Shown: in pieces, positions 1-7,047 of the stretch | How positions within the stretch are numbered: position 1 is the stretch's first letter | Layout: each line of letters starts with the position of its first letter | DNA from: Myxococcales bacterium | Lineage (GTDB): Bacteria > Myxococcota_A > Polyangia > GCA-2747355 | DNA length: 37,597 bases | Direction of reading: 5' to 3' | NCBI GenBank assembly: GCA_020431405.1 | Contig: JAGQIK010000339.1 | Location: forward strand, 1-37,597 | Translations under genes and position numbers: made by a program | The notes under the pieces: model-generated | Told to the model about the DNA's origin: nothing | The model's database searches: none | What the model saw: only the letters and a program-made list of their open reading frames with translations

Positions 1-2523
1 CAACGCGGCGGCGCCGGCGATGACGGCGCCGAGCGCCGGCGGCGTCGAGCCTTTGGCCAGCGGCGGCAAGATGTCGCCGGCGGCCAGCTTGAGCGACATC
101 AGCGCGCGCAGGTGATGGCGCGTGGGACGATAGATGTCGCGCACGGCGCGATACTCGAGCACCGGTCGATCGTCGGTCATCACCGCGTCGCCGAGACGCG
201 CGGCGACGCGCGCGAGCGACTTTTCACCGAGCAGGTAGCAGCCGAAGAACGCGTCGGGCGTACGCCCGGGGCCGTAGGCCGCCATCAGGCGCGCCAGCTC
301 GGGTGCCTGCCGATAGGCCGTCGCGATGCGATCGCGCGAGGGGCGGATCGGCGAGTCCGAGGCGACGAGCATCACGTCGAAGGGATCGCTCAGCCAAAGC
401 TGCACGTGGCGAAACGCTTGTCGCACCGTACGCAGCACCAGCGCCACCGCGCGCGCGTCGACGCGATAGAGCTGCAGCCACTGGCCGAAGATCCCGCCCG
501 GCTTGAGGCGACGTTTGGCCAGCGCGTAGAAGTCGGCCGAAAAGAGGCCGCTGACACCGACCATCCAGGGGTTGGACGGCTCCGAGATGATCACGTCGTA
601 GCGACGCTCGTTGGTCAGATAGAAGCTGCGCGCGTCGTCGTAGTAGACCTTGACGCGCTTGTCGCGCTCGATGGCGCCGTTGACCGGATGGAAGTAGCGC
701 GAGGCGGCGAGCACGGCGCGCTCGATCTCGATCACGTCGAGCCGCCGCACCTCGGGCAACAGCGAGACCGTGCGCGCGGTGACACCCGAGCCCCAGCCGA
801 CGATGTTGACGTCGCGCGGCGCGGGGTGGATCAGCGCCGCGAGGCCGCCGAGCACGACCTGCGTGGCCATGTCGGTCGATGTCGACGCGTCGGGCTTGCC
901 GTTGACCAGCAGGGTGATGCCCTCTTCGAACTGCCGCACCGAGATGGTGGCGTTGACGCCCTCGCTGCGAAAGAGCAGCTTGTTGGGCAGACGGCGCAGG
1001 CGCTTTTCCAGCTCGAGGTTCGACTTGGCGTTGACCTCGTGCAGCCGATAGGCGAGGCCTGAATCGAAGAGCACCGCCGGCCACGGCGCCTGCGCCACGG
1101 CCATCATGCCGATCAGCGCGGCGATGGCGCCGCCGAAGGCGCGCAAAAGCGGCCTGCGCGCGAAGGCGCCGAAGCCGACGCCCACCAAGATGACGTTGGC
1201 CACCAGGCCGGCGACGAGCGTGCGCTGGCAACCGAGCCACGGCACGAGCAGAAAGCCGGTCAGCACGCTGCCGGCGATGGCGCCGAGGGTGTTGGCGAGG
1301 TAGATGCCGCCCACGTCGCGGCCGATCTGGCCCAGCGCGCGAGAGACGATGCCCATCGCCATCGGCAGCGCGGCGCCGAGCAGCAGCGTGGGCACCAACA
1401 GCAGCGCGGTGGCAAAGACGATCTCGAACAGCAGCACGCGCGAGAAGCTCAGCCCTGGAAGCTGCGCCAACGCCATCAACATGCGCGGCAGCGATGGGAT
1501 GAAGGCCAGCGTCAGCGCGACCCAGATCGCGAGCGCGCACAAAAGCTGCGCCAGGCCGAGCGCGCTCGGCTCCCGCCCGCGCGCGATGCGCGAGTAGAGC
1601 AGCGCGCCGGAGGCGATGCCGACGAGGAAGATGCCGAGCACGATGGTGAAGGCGTAGGTCGAGCTGCCCATCACCAGGCCCAAAAGGCGCGTCCAGACCA
1701 CCTCGTAGGACATCGACAGCACGCCGGTGAGCACCACCGCCAGCGCGCAGAACAGCACGTCGGGCCGCCGCAAGTGATAGCGCAGGCCGACGGCCGGCAC
1801 CGGCGGCGCCGCGCGCTCGCGCTCCTCGAGCGCTTCTTCGCGCTCGGGAGGGCCTTCGCGATGGCGCGCCGCCTCTTTGACGGCCCGCTCGGCGGCGCGC
1901 AGCCGCGAGAGCACCAGGATCCCGATGCCCGCGTTGACGGTGGCTGACAACAGCACCGTGCGCCACAGGCCGAGAAGCTCGATCAGCAGCATGCCGGTGA
2001 GCAGCGTGCCGACGGCGGCGCCGATGGTGTTGACGCCGTAGAGTCGCCCCACCGCGCGATGAAGCCCCTGGCGGCGGCGCACCGTGGCGCGCACCAGCGC
2101 CGGCAGCGTCCCGCCCATCATGCCGGCGGGCAGCGCCAGCACCGGGAACGCCAGCGCGAGCTTGAGCAGCGCCGCGCCGCTCGGCGACAGCTCGAGCGAG
2201 CGCTGCATCACGCCGTAGAGCCACTCCACGCCGGAGATCAGCGGCAGCGAGATCGCCGCGTAGATCGCCACGCCGATCTCGAGATAGGCGTAGATACGCG
2301 CGCCCTGCTCCGGCGAGCGGTCGACGCGGCGACCGATGAGGTAACTGCCGATGCCGAGCCCGGCCATGAACGCCGCCAGCACCGTGGTCACCGAGTAGGT
2401 CGTCGAGCCGAAGACGAGCTGCAGGCGCCGCGTCCAGACCAGCTCGTAAACGAGCCCCGTCAGCCCCGAGCCAAAGAAGCAGAGGGTCAGCAGGCGCAGC
2501 GGCAGATCGATGGGACGGCCCAC
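1..2523 (-). CDS. Fused MFS-type membrane / spermidine-synthase-like protein (3' end outside window)
   Basis: The reading frame opens at GTG 2523 and stays open to the window edge, giving 841 codons without a stop. The first half is a multi-spanning membrane region with two similar halves: a segment near the start containing YELVWTRRL recurs as YEVVWTRLL near residue 280, as expected of an internally duplicated transporter-like core. The second half resembles a spermidine synthase/SAM-methyltransferase fold: a glycine-rich loop VGWGSG near residue 574, an acidic loop IEIER near 597, DDARSFY near 630 and SEPSNPW near 646. Polyamine synthases usually have a TDP-type catalytic motif where SEP stands here, so true aminopropyl transfer is doubtful. 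This fusion architecture is known in bacteria but its role is unsettled. GTG 2523 is the only good start after an in-frame TGA just upstream. It is divergent from the TRAP operon. Confidence 0.85.
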   Translation of the reverse strand, partial: MGRPIDLPLRLLTLCFFGSGLTGLVYELVWTRRLQLVFGSTTYSVTTVLAAFMAGLGIGSYLIGRRVDRSPEQGARIYAYLEIGVAIYAAISLPLISGVEWLYGVMQRSLELSPSGAALLKLALAFPVLALPAGMMGGTLPALVRATVRRRQGLHRAVGRLYGVNTIGAAVGTLLTGMLLIELLGLWRTVLLSATVNAGIGILVLSRLRAAERAVKEAARHREGPPEREEALEERERAAPPVPAVGLRYHLRRPDVLFCALAVVLTGVLSMSYEVVWTRLLGLVMGSSTYAFTIVLGIFLVGIASGALLYSRIARGREPSALGLAQLLCALAIWVALTLAFIPSLPRMLMALAQLPGLSFSRVLLFEIVFATALLLVPTLLLGAALPMAMGIVSRALGQIGRDVGGIYLANTLGAIAGSVLTGFLLVPWLGCQRTLVAGLVANVILVGVGFGAFARRPLLRAFGGAIAALIGMMAVAQAPWPAVLFDSGLAYRLHEVNAKSNLELEKRLRRLPNKLLFRSEGVNATISVRQFEEGITLLVNGKPDASTSTDMATQVVLGGLAALIHPAPRDVNIVGWGSGVTARTVSLLPEVRRLDVIEIERAVLAASRYFHPVNGAIERDKRVKVYYDDARSFYLTNERRYDVIISEPSNPWMVGVSGLFSADFYALAKRRLKPGGIFGQWLQLYRVDARAVALVLRTVRQAFRHVQLWLSDPFDVMLVASDSPIRPSRDRIATAYRQAPELARLMAAYGPGRTPDAFFGCYLLGEKSLARVAARLGDAVMTDDRPVLEYRAVRDIYRPTRHHLRALMSLKLAAGDILPPLAKGSTPPALGAVIAGAAAL

Positions 2524-2573
2524 GTTGTGTTCATACCGTCACCGGCCGCGCAACGGCAATGTTTTCAGCGTGG

Positions 2574-2603
2574 TTGACTGTCCCTAGCCCGCGAGCCGAT
2601 TAT
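2574..2603 (+). promoter_or_regulatory. Candidate sigma70-type promoter of the TRAP operon
   Basis: TTGACT at 2574-2579 and GATTAT at 2598-2603 are separated by 18 bases. They lie in the divergent gap (2524-2643) about 40 bases upstream of the first TRAP gene start. The -35 matches 5 of 6 consensus bases and the -10 matches 4 of 6. The stretch is notably less GC-rich than its surroundings. Confidence 0.45.
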
Positions 2604-2643
2604 CCGTAGTCTTCGCCCCGCACAAGCCACAGGACTTTTCGCC

Positions 2644-3591
2644 GTGCTCGCTTTCCACGCTCGCCTTCGCTCTCGTCTGCCGCTGGCCTTGCTCGTGCTG
2701 TCCTTGTCGGGGCTGTCCCTGTCTGGGCTGGGCTGCAACCTGAAACGCATGGCGGTCAACCAGACCGCAAAGGTGCTCAAGGCCGGCGCCCCCGCGCTCG
2801 AGCGCGAGTGGGACTACGACCTCGCCGCCGTGGCGATCCCGGCCAACGTCAAGGTCATCGAGAGCTTTCTGCTCTCGGCCGACAACAACCGCGACCTGCT
2901 CGAGCTCGCCGCCAAGGTCTACACGAGCTTCGGGCTGATCGTGCTCGAAGACCGGCTCGAGCGCATGAAGGACGAGGAGTCCGAGCGGGCGCTCAAGACG
3001 CGCGCTCGCGCTCGCGAGATGTATCTGCGCGGACACCGCTACGGGCTGCGCCTGATGGACACCTATGTCGACCACTTCAGCGACGCCTTCAAGAAGGGCC
3101 GCGAGGCGCTCAAGAAGAAGCTCGCCGAGGTGACCAAAGAGCAGGTGCACGGGCTGATCTGGACCGCGATGCCGCTGGCCAGCGCGATCAACCTCGGCCG
3201 CGACGACGTCGGCCTGATCGCGCTTCTGCCCAAGGTGCGAGCGGTCATCGATCGCGCGCTCGAGCTCGACGGCAGCTACTACAACGCGGCGCCGCACATG
3301 ATGATCGGCGCGATGCTCGGCGGCGTGGGCAAGATGTTTGGCGGCGACGCCAAGAAGGCGCGCGAGCACTTCGAGAAGGCGCTCTCGATGACACAGCGCA
3401 AGTTCATGCTGATCCACGTGATGTACGCCAAGACGCTCGCCGTGCAGACGCAGGACCGCAAGCTGTTCGAGACGCTGCTGCGCGAGGTGATCAAGACGCC
3501 GCTGTCGATCTACCCCGAGCAGAAGCTCGCCAACGTAACGGCCAAACGCAAGGCCAAGCGGCTGCTCGCGCGCGTCGAAGAGCTCTTCTAG
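2644..3591 (+). CDS. TRAP transporter T-component (TatT-like) lipoprotein
   Basis: A 315-residue exported protein starting at GTG 2644. An N-terminal hydrophobic stretch ends in LGC at Cys31, a plausible though non-canonical lipobox (Gly at -3). The rest is alpha-helical and TPR-like, with conserved-looking stretches such as YLRGHRYGLRLMD, LIWTAMPLASAINLGRDDV and DGSYYNAAPHMMIGA. These fit the TatT family, the periplasmic TPR lipoprotein that in Treponema assembles with a DctP-type binding protein. The gene is immediately followed by DctP, DctQ and DctM genes, which is the hallmark order of TPR-protein-associated TRAP (TPAT) transporters. Family membership is inferred from sequence pattern plus context. 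The substrate is unknown; known TatP proteins have been proposed to bind hydrophobic ligands. Confidence 0.87.
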   Translation: MLAFHARLRSRLPLALLVLSLSGLSLSGLGCNLKRMAVNQTAKVLKAGAPALEREWDYDLAAVAIPANVKVIESFLLSADNNRDLLELAAKVYTSFGLIVLEDRLERMKDEESERALKTRARAREMYLRGHRYGLRLMDTYVDHFSDAFKKGREALKKKLAEVTKEQVHGLIWTAMPLASAINLGRDDVGLIALLPKVRAVIDRALELDGSYYNAAPHMMIGAMLGGVGKMFGGDAKKAREHFEKALSMTQRKFMLIHVMYAKTLAVQTQDRKLFETLLREVIKTPLSIYPEQKLANVTAKRKAKRLLARVEELF

Positions 3592-3611
3592 AACAACGCC
3601 CTTAATCCCTT

Positions 3612-3616
3612 GGAGG
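3612..3616 (+). promoter_or_regulatory. Ribosome binding site deciding the dctP start
   Basis: GGAGG lies 5 bases before ATG 3622. A TTG at 3610 in the same frame would overlap this site and put four extra residues before a clean signal peptide, so ATG 3622 is preferred. Confidence 0.7.
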
Positions 3617-3621
3617 CGACC

Positions 3622-4605
3622 ATGCGCTACTCCCTCGCCCTCGCCCTCGCGTCGTTGTTGCTCGTGTCAGCGCCGATGGCGGCGCAAGCACGTGTCGAGA
3701 TCAAGATCGCAACCGTCGCGCCGCGCGGCTCGATGTGGATGCGCCTGTTCAACAAGATGAAGGCGCGCATCCTCAAGGCGACCAAAGGCGAGGTCAAGAT
3801 CCGCTACTACCCGGGGCAGGTGCAGGGCGACGAGCGCGACGTGGTGCGCAAGATGCGCACGGGACAGCTTCACGGCGGCGCCTTCACCGCCATCGGTCTG
3901 GGCTTGATCAACCCCAAGGTGCTGATCCTGCAGATGCCGATGATGTTCAAGGACACGGCACAGCTCGATCGCGTGCGCGACAAGCTCGCCGCCGACTTCG
4001 AAAAGACGTTCAACGACAAGGGCTACATCCTGCTCGGCTGGGGTGAGGTCGGTCCGGTGTACTTCTTTTCGAAGGTCAAGGTGACGAGCCTCGCGGGGCT
4101 GCGCGAGCGCAAGGTCTGGGCCTGGAGCGACGACCCGGTGGCCAAGACGACGCTGCGCAAGCTCGGCGTCAAGCCGCGCCTGCTCGGCCTGCCGCAGGTG
4201 CTGCCCTCGCTCAACACCGGCATCGTCGACACCGTCTACAACTCGCCGCTCGGCCTGCTCGCGCTGCAGTGGCACAGCAAGGTCAAGTACATGGGCGCCG
4301 AGCCGTATGCCATCGGCATCGGCGCGACCGTGGTCACCAAGAAGGCGTGGTCCAAGCTGAGCGCCGAGCAGCAGAAGGTCGTGATGAAGATCTCGCGCCG
4401 TTATCACCGCGCGATGATCAAGCGCGTGCGCCGCGACAACGAGCGCGCGCTCAAGGCGCTGCTCGGGAACTTCGGCATCAAGAAGGTGCCGCTGCCTGCC
4501 GGCGACATGAAGGTCTTTCGCAAGGCGGCCAAGAAGGTGCGCAAGGCGTTCGTGCCGCGTTACTACTCCAAAGGCCTGCTCGACAAGGTGCTGAGCACGC
4601 TCTAG
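3622..4605 (+). CDS. dctP: TRAP transporter substrate-binding protein, DctP/TatP family
   Basis: A 327-residue periplasmic solute-binding protein. Residues 1-20 form a signal peptide ending around AAQA. The mature part begins with EIKIATVAPRGSMWMRLFNKM, a typical DctP opening. It continues with GEVKIRYYPGQVQGDERDVVRKMRTGQLHGG and the central hinge-region motif LRERKVWAW, then LLGLPQVLPSLNTGIVDTVYNSP, all characteristic of the family. The protein would capture the substrate and deliver it to DctQM. Because it sits behind a T-component lipoprotein it most likely belongs to the TPAT subtype, where the binding protein also contacts TatT. It is 30 bases downstream of the T-component gene and 23 bases upstream of dctQ. 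The C-terminus is strongly basic. The substrate cannot be read from the sequence. Confidence 0.93.
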   Translation: MRYSLALALASLLLVSAPMAAQARVEIKIATVAPRGSMWMRLFNKMKARILKATKGEVKIRYYPGQVQGDERDVVRKMRTGQLHGGAFTAIGLGLINPKVLILQMPMMFKDTAQLDRVRDKLAADFEKTFNDKGYILLGWGEVGPVYFFSKVKVTSLAGLRERKVWAWSDDPVAKTTLRKLGVKPRLLGLPQVLPSLNTGIVDTVYNSPLGLLALQWHSKVKYMGAEPYAIGIGATVVTKKAWSKLSAEQQKVVMKISRRYHRAMIKRVRRDNERALKALLGNFGIKKVPLPAGDMKVFRKAAKKVRKAFVPRYYSKGLLDKVLSTL

Positions 4606-4628
4606 GCGGCACAGGCGGGAGACCGAAG

Positions 4629-5345
4629 TTGGAGCTCATCGGCAAGATCGACCGCGCGCTGGCGAAGGTCGAGGAGATCGTGCTGGCGCTGCTTTTGGTC
4701 GGCATGGTCGTGCTCGCCGCCACGCAGGTGCTGCTGCGCAACATCTGGAACACCGCCATCGACTGGGCGGACATCTCGTTGCAGAACGTGACGGTCATCG
4801 TCGGCCTGCTCGGCGCGGCGATCGCCACCAGCGAGGGGCGCCACCTCAACATCGACATCTTCTCGCGCCGGCTCAGCGGCCGCGGGCGGCTGACGCTGCG
4901 CTGCGTGATCGGCGTGTTCGCCGTGATCGTCTGTTGGTATCTGACCAAGGGCGGCTGGGCGACCTACAAGGCCAACTACGGCCCGTGGCTGGCGAAGGTC
5001 CCCGAGGGCTGGACGGCTGGCAAGCTGCTGCGCCAGGAGCTCGCCGAGGGCAGCTTCCCGCAGTGGCTCACACAGCTGCCGCTGGCCTTCGGCTTCGGGC
5101 TGATCGGGCTGCACTTCGCGCTGCGGCTGATCCGCGACATCGGCTCGCTGGCGACGGGCAAGGAGTGGGAGCCCGACGCGCAGAAGGGGCCCACCGGCGA
5201 CGCAGTGCTCGACGAGATGCAGGCCAAGGCGAGCCTCGAAGAAGATCAGGGCAAGCAGACAGAGACGCCCGCTGAGGAGAAAGAAGAGAAGGCAGAGAAG
5301 GTAGAGAAAGAGACGGACGACGACGACAAAGAGGAGGACAAATAG
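4629..5345 (+). CDS. dctQ: TRAP transporter small permease, DctQ family, with acidic tail
   Basis: A 238-residue inner-membrane protein with four predicted membrane spans near residues 17-35, 50-64, 88-105 and 150-168. The loop motif GRHLNIDIF after span 2 is the usual DctQ signature. I chose TTG 4629, preceded by a GGCGGGAGA-type ribosome site, because it yields the normal DctQ N-terminus; there is no nearby ATG or GTG in frame. DctQ is the small subunit that scaffolds DctM. The last 70 or so residues after the final span are hydrophilic and end in a run of about 40 mostly Glu, Lys and Asp residues, making it longer than typical DctQ proteins. The stop codon shares its final G with the GTG start of dctM (TAGTG), so translation is probably coupled. 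Confidence 0.9.
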   Translation: MELIGKIDRALAKVEEIVLALLLVGMVVLAATQVLLRNIWNTAIDWADISLQNVTVIVGLLGAAIATSEGRHLNIDIFSRRLSGRGRLTLRCVIGVFAVIVCWYLTKGGWATYKANYGPWLAKVPEGWTAGKLLRQELAEGSFPQWLTQLPLAFGFGLIGLHFALRLIRDIGSLATGKEWEPDAQKGPTGDAVLDEMQAKASLEEDQGKQTETPAEEKEEKAEKVEKETDDDDKEEDK

Positions 5346-6922
5346 TGTTCTCTTCTTTGGGACTGCTCGCGCTGGCGGTCGTCGGCGCGCCGCTGTTCTT
5401 GATCATCGCGGCCTCGGCGCTGGTCGGCTTCGCGTCGATCGGGCGGCCGGCGGCCGACGTCACGGGCGAGATCAGCAAGCTCGTCCAGATGGACACGCTG
5501 ATCACGATCCCGCTCTTCACCTTCGCCGGCTACCTGCTCGCCGAGAGCGGCGCGCCGCGGCGTCTGGTCGCCGTCACGCGCGCGCTGTTCGGCTGGGCGC
5601 CGGGCGGCATGGCGGTGGTGACGCTGCTGACGTGCGCCTTCTTCACCACGTTCACCGGCGCGTCGGGCATCACCATCGTCGCGCTCGGCGGGCTGCTGCT
5701 GCCGATGCTGCTGCAGCAGGGATACGACCGCAACTTCACGCTAGGCCTGATCTCGACGTCGGGCAGCCGCGGGCTCGTCTTTCCGCCGAGCCTGCCGGTG
5801 ATCATCTACGGCTACGTCGCGGCGGTCGACATCACCAAGCTCTACATCGCGGGCATCGTGCCGGGGCTCATCGACGTCGGCATCGTCGCGATCTTCTGCG
5901 TGCGCGCCGGCATCCTCTCCAAGGTGCCGCGCACCAAGTTCAGCGCCGGCGAGGCAGGGCGCGCGATCTTCAAGGCGCTGCCCGAGGTGCTGCTGCCCGT
6001 GTGGCTGGTGGCGCTGATCCTCACCGGCGTGCTCAAGGTGCCCGAGGCGGCGGCGATGACGGCGCTCTACGTGCTGATCGTCGAGGTCGTGATCTACCGC
6101 GACGTGCACCCCTTCAAGGACCTGCCGCGCATCACCAAAGAGTCGATGGTGCTCTGCGGCGCGATCCTGATCATCCTCGGCGCGTCGCTGGGCATGACCA
6201 ACTACCTGGTCCAGAAGGGCATCCCGCAGGCGATCGTCACGACCATGAGCAAGGCGATCCCCAACAAGTGGATCTTCCTCGCCGCGCTCAACGTGTTCTT
6301 GCTGATCGTCGGCTGCATGATGGACATCTTCTCGGCCATCGTCGTCGTCGTGCCGCTGCTCACGCCGCTCGCCGCCGAGTTCGGCGTGCACCCGATCCAC
6401 CTCGCCATCATCTTCCTGATCAATCTGGAGCTCGGCTACAACACGCCGCCGGTCGGCATGAACCTCTTCATCGCCTCGTTCCGCTTCAGACAACCGATCA
6501 TGCGCCTCTACCGCGCCTCGATGCCCTTCGTGCTGCTGGCGCTGATCGCCCTCGGCACGATCACCTATATCGAATCGCTCTCGACCTTCACCGTCCCCAA
6601 AGGCCAGGCCACCGTGAAGGGCGGTTTGATCACGCAGCCGACCAAGAAGGCGTCGGCAGGCACGGCCGCCGGCACCGGCAGCGGCTCGGGTAAGAAGGCC
6701 AAGAAGCCGATGATGGACGGCATCTGCGATCCCAAGGTCAAGGGCGACCCCGACTGCGATGACATCGACGTCGACGACGACATCGATGGCAAGAAGAAGG
6801 GCACGGGCACGGGCACGGGCACGGGCACAGGGTCGGGCACGGGCACAGGCACAGGCACGGGGTCGGGCACGGGCACAGGCACGGGGTCGGGCACGGGCAC
6901 GGGGTCGGGCACCGCGAGCTGA
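5345..6922 (+). CDS. dctM: TRAP transporter large permease, DctM family, with Gly-Thr/Gly-Ser tail
   Basis: A 525-residue polytopic inner-membrane protein. About 420 residues form the DctM ion-transporter core, with typical segments such as FTGASGITIVALGGLLLPML, GLVFPPSLPVIIYG, GCMMDIFSAIVVVVPLLTPLA and LGYNTPPVGMNLFIASF. DctM carries out sodium- or proton-driven uptake together with DctQ and DctP. Known DctM proteins are about 430 residues; here roughly 100 extra residues follow the last span. The extension contains a short segment with two Cys and many Asp (near residues 458-480), then Lys-Lys-Lys and about 40 residues made almost only of Gly-Thr and Gly-Ser pairs. The start GTG 5345 overlaps the dctQ stop. 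It is the last gene of the transporter operon. Confidence 0.93.
   Translation: MFSSLGLLALAVVGAPLFLIIAASALVGFASIGRPAADVTGEISKLVQMDTLITIPLFTFAGYLLAESGAPRRLVAVTRALFGWAPGGMAVVTLLTCAFFTTFTGASGITIVALGGLLLPMLLQQGYDRNFTLGLISTSGSRGLVFPPSLPVIIYGYVAAVDITKLYIAGIVPGLIDVGIVAIFCVRAGILSKVPRTKFSAGEAGRAIFKALPEVLLPVWLVALILTGVLKVPEAAAMTALYVLIVEVVIYRDVHPFKDLPRITKESMVLCGAILIILGASLGMTNYLVQKGIPQAIVTTMSKAIPNKWIFLAALNVFLLIVGCMMDIFSAIVVVVPLLTPLAAEFGVHPIHLAIIFLINLELGYNTPPVGMNLFIASFRFRQPIMRLYRASMPFVLLALIALGTITYIESLSTFTVPKGQATVKGGLITQPTKKASAGTAAGTGSGSGKKAKKPMMDGICDPKVKGDPDCDDIDVDDDIDGKKKGTGTGTGTGTGSGTGTGTGTGSGTGTGTGSGTGTGSGTAS
6800..6919 (+). repeat. Hexanucleotide repeat coding the DctM tail, arranged 5-4-3-2-1
   Basis: Twenty six-base units fill this stretch. 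GGCACG, GGCACA or GGCACC code Gly-Thr and GGGTCG codes Gly-Ser. The order is five Gly-Thr then Gly-Ser, four then Gly-Ser, three then Gly-Ser, two then Gly-Ser, and one followed by Ala-Ser and the stop. Slippage by whole units would keep the reading frame, so the tail length could vary between strains. Confidence 0.95.
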
Positions 6923-7047
6923 GCTCGCGTTGATGACAGTGGTGGGCACTCGTCGAGGTGTCCCTCCCCACCAGCGCACACTGATCTCGCGCGCTTCGCG
7001 GCGTCGTGGCAGTGGACCGAGCGTTGCACTAGCGGTGAGCTCGCTCG

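Noticed and set aside
224-2224. Long Arg/Ala-rich leftward frame of 666 codons
   Set aside because: It is an out-of-frame shadow of the MFS/spermidine-synthase-like gene, whose own frame (GTG 2523 to the window edge) gives recognisable membrane and SAM-binding motifs.
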